This document shows positions 13,528 through 13,893 of a DNA stretch of 13,893 nt, piece after piece. The position numbers and the translations under genes were made by a program. The stretch is taken from positions 1 through 13,893 of the forward strand of contig JAKART010000014.1 in NCBI GenBank assembly GCA_021819255.1, in the 5' to 3' direction. Under the pieces are notes generated by a model, which saw only the letters and a program-made list of their open reading frames with translations, was not told the origin of the DNA and searched no databases. Position 1 is the stretch's first letter. Each line of letters begins with the position of its first letter. The DNA is from Acidobacteriota bacterium. Its GTDB lineage: Bacteria > Acidobacteriota > Terriglobia > Terriglobales > Acidobacteriaceae.

Positions 13528-13893
13528 CAAAGTTGCTCCTTGGTTCTGCCGTCTTCGTCCATCCGACTGCCCGGCTTGAAGCGCGAAGAGAGTTGCAGCC
13601 ATAAGTTTTGCGGCCAAGAACGGCGCGGAGACCCTCTCCACGCAGGCCAAAGCCGGAGTTGCGGTTGAGCGCACAGAGCCCCGGGGGTCTGGAACCGGCG
13701 GCCGGACAGGCTACGGGAGCAGACAGCAGGTAGCTGGGGAGTGGGCGCGCTGCGATGGGACGACAGGCTGCCCGGAAGGGTCTCAGCTTGCCCCGCATCG
13801 AGTGGACTCACCTCGGTGTCTGGCTTCTGCCAACTTCTTCATCGCCCGAAATTCGGGCGCACGACGGTGCAGACGCGAGACTGCGCGAGTTTT
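13528..13893. other. 366-bp region upstream of rplM, no gene seen
   Basis: This must hold the rplM-rpsI promoter or leader on the minus strand, unless transcription starts outside the window. I see no strong -35/-10 pair. The one clear structure is the palindrome at 13843-13859. Open frames crossing it are Arg/Pro/Ser-rich noise. Confidence 0.5.
13843..13859. promoter_or_regulatory. Perfect 17-bp palindrome far upstream of rplM
   Basis: CGCCCGAA-A-TTCGGGCG has 8-base arms about a single central base. As DNA it suits a dimeric regulator; as RNA it would open to a small loop and could be the terminator hairpin of a gene beyond the window edge. Position and symmetry are the only evidence. Confidence 0.4.

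Overview
The window is GC-rich bacterial chromosome with two ribosomal/translation gene blocks on the minus strand and a small accessory region. Gene content and style suggest Acidobacteriota, class Terriglobia (inference): GC-rich coding, a Tat-exported GH128-type glucanase, a SemiSWEET, a DUF971 protein, and Ala/acidic tails on NusG and S2. No 16S or other phylogenetic marker was compared, so this is a best guess.

Layout, left to right. 2-1286 (minus): a DUF971 protein cut short at its C-terminus, a SemiSWEET sugar transporter and a LOG-family nucleotide hydrolase. 1444-2280 (plus): a Tat-exported GH128-like glycoside hydrolase, divergent from LOG. Two short tandem repeats follow it, one of which duplicates its stop codon. 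2502-5439 (minus): an operon-like run read as coiled-coil/zinc-ribbon protein, then NT5C-type HAD nucleotidase, then fibronectin type III lipoprotein. 5440-5978: divergent spacer carrying a 40-bp palindromic repeat. 5979-6749 (plus): an endonuclease III-like Fe-S DNA glycosylase lacking the usual catalytic lysine.

6942-9549 (minus): a strong sigma70-type promoter, then rpmG, tRNA-Trp, secE, nusG and rplK, ending at a long hairpin. The usual rplA-rplJ-rplL-rpoB continuation is absent. 9550-10288: a gene-free spacer with three different tandem repeats and strong hairpins. 10289-13527 (minus): rplM, rpsI, a 118-bp palindromic mobile-type element, rpsB and tsf. 13528-13893: the rplM upstream region.

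Read on the minus strand, rplM-rpsI and rpsB-tsf supply ribosomal subunits and the EF-Tu exchange factor. rpmG-trnW-secE-nusG-rplK supplies ribosomal proteins, Trp-tRNA, a translocon subunit and a transcription factor.

The most distinctive observation is non-coding. A palindromic repeat family is present twice. One copy sits exactly at the rpsI stop codon, with terminal repeats and TA/CTAG flanks consistent with IS630/mariner-type insertion. Five different short tandem repeats also lie in the intergenic spacers. I saw no CRISPR array, phage, defence or toxin-antitoxin locus.
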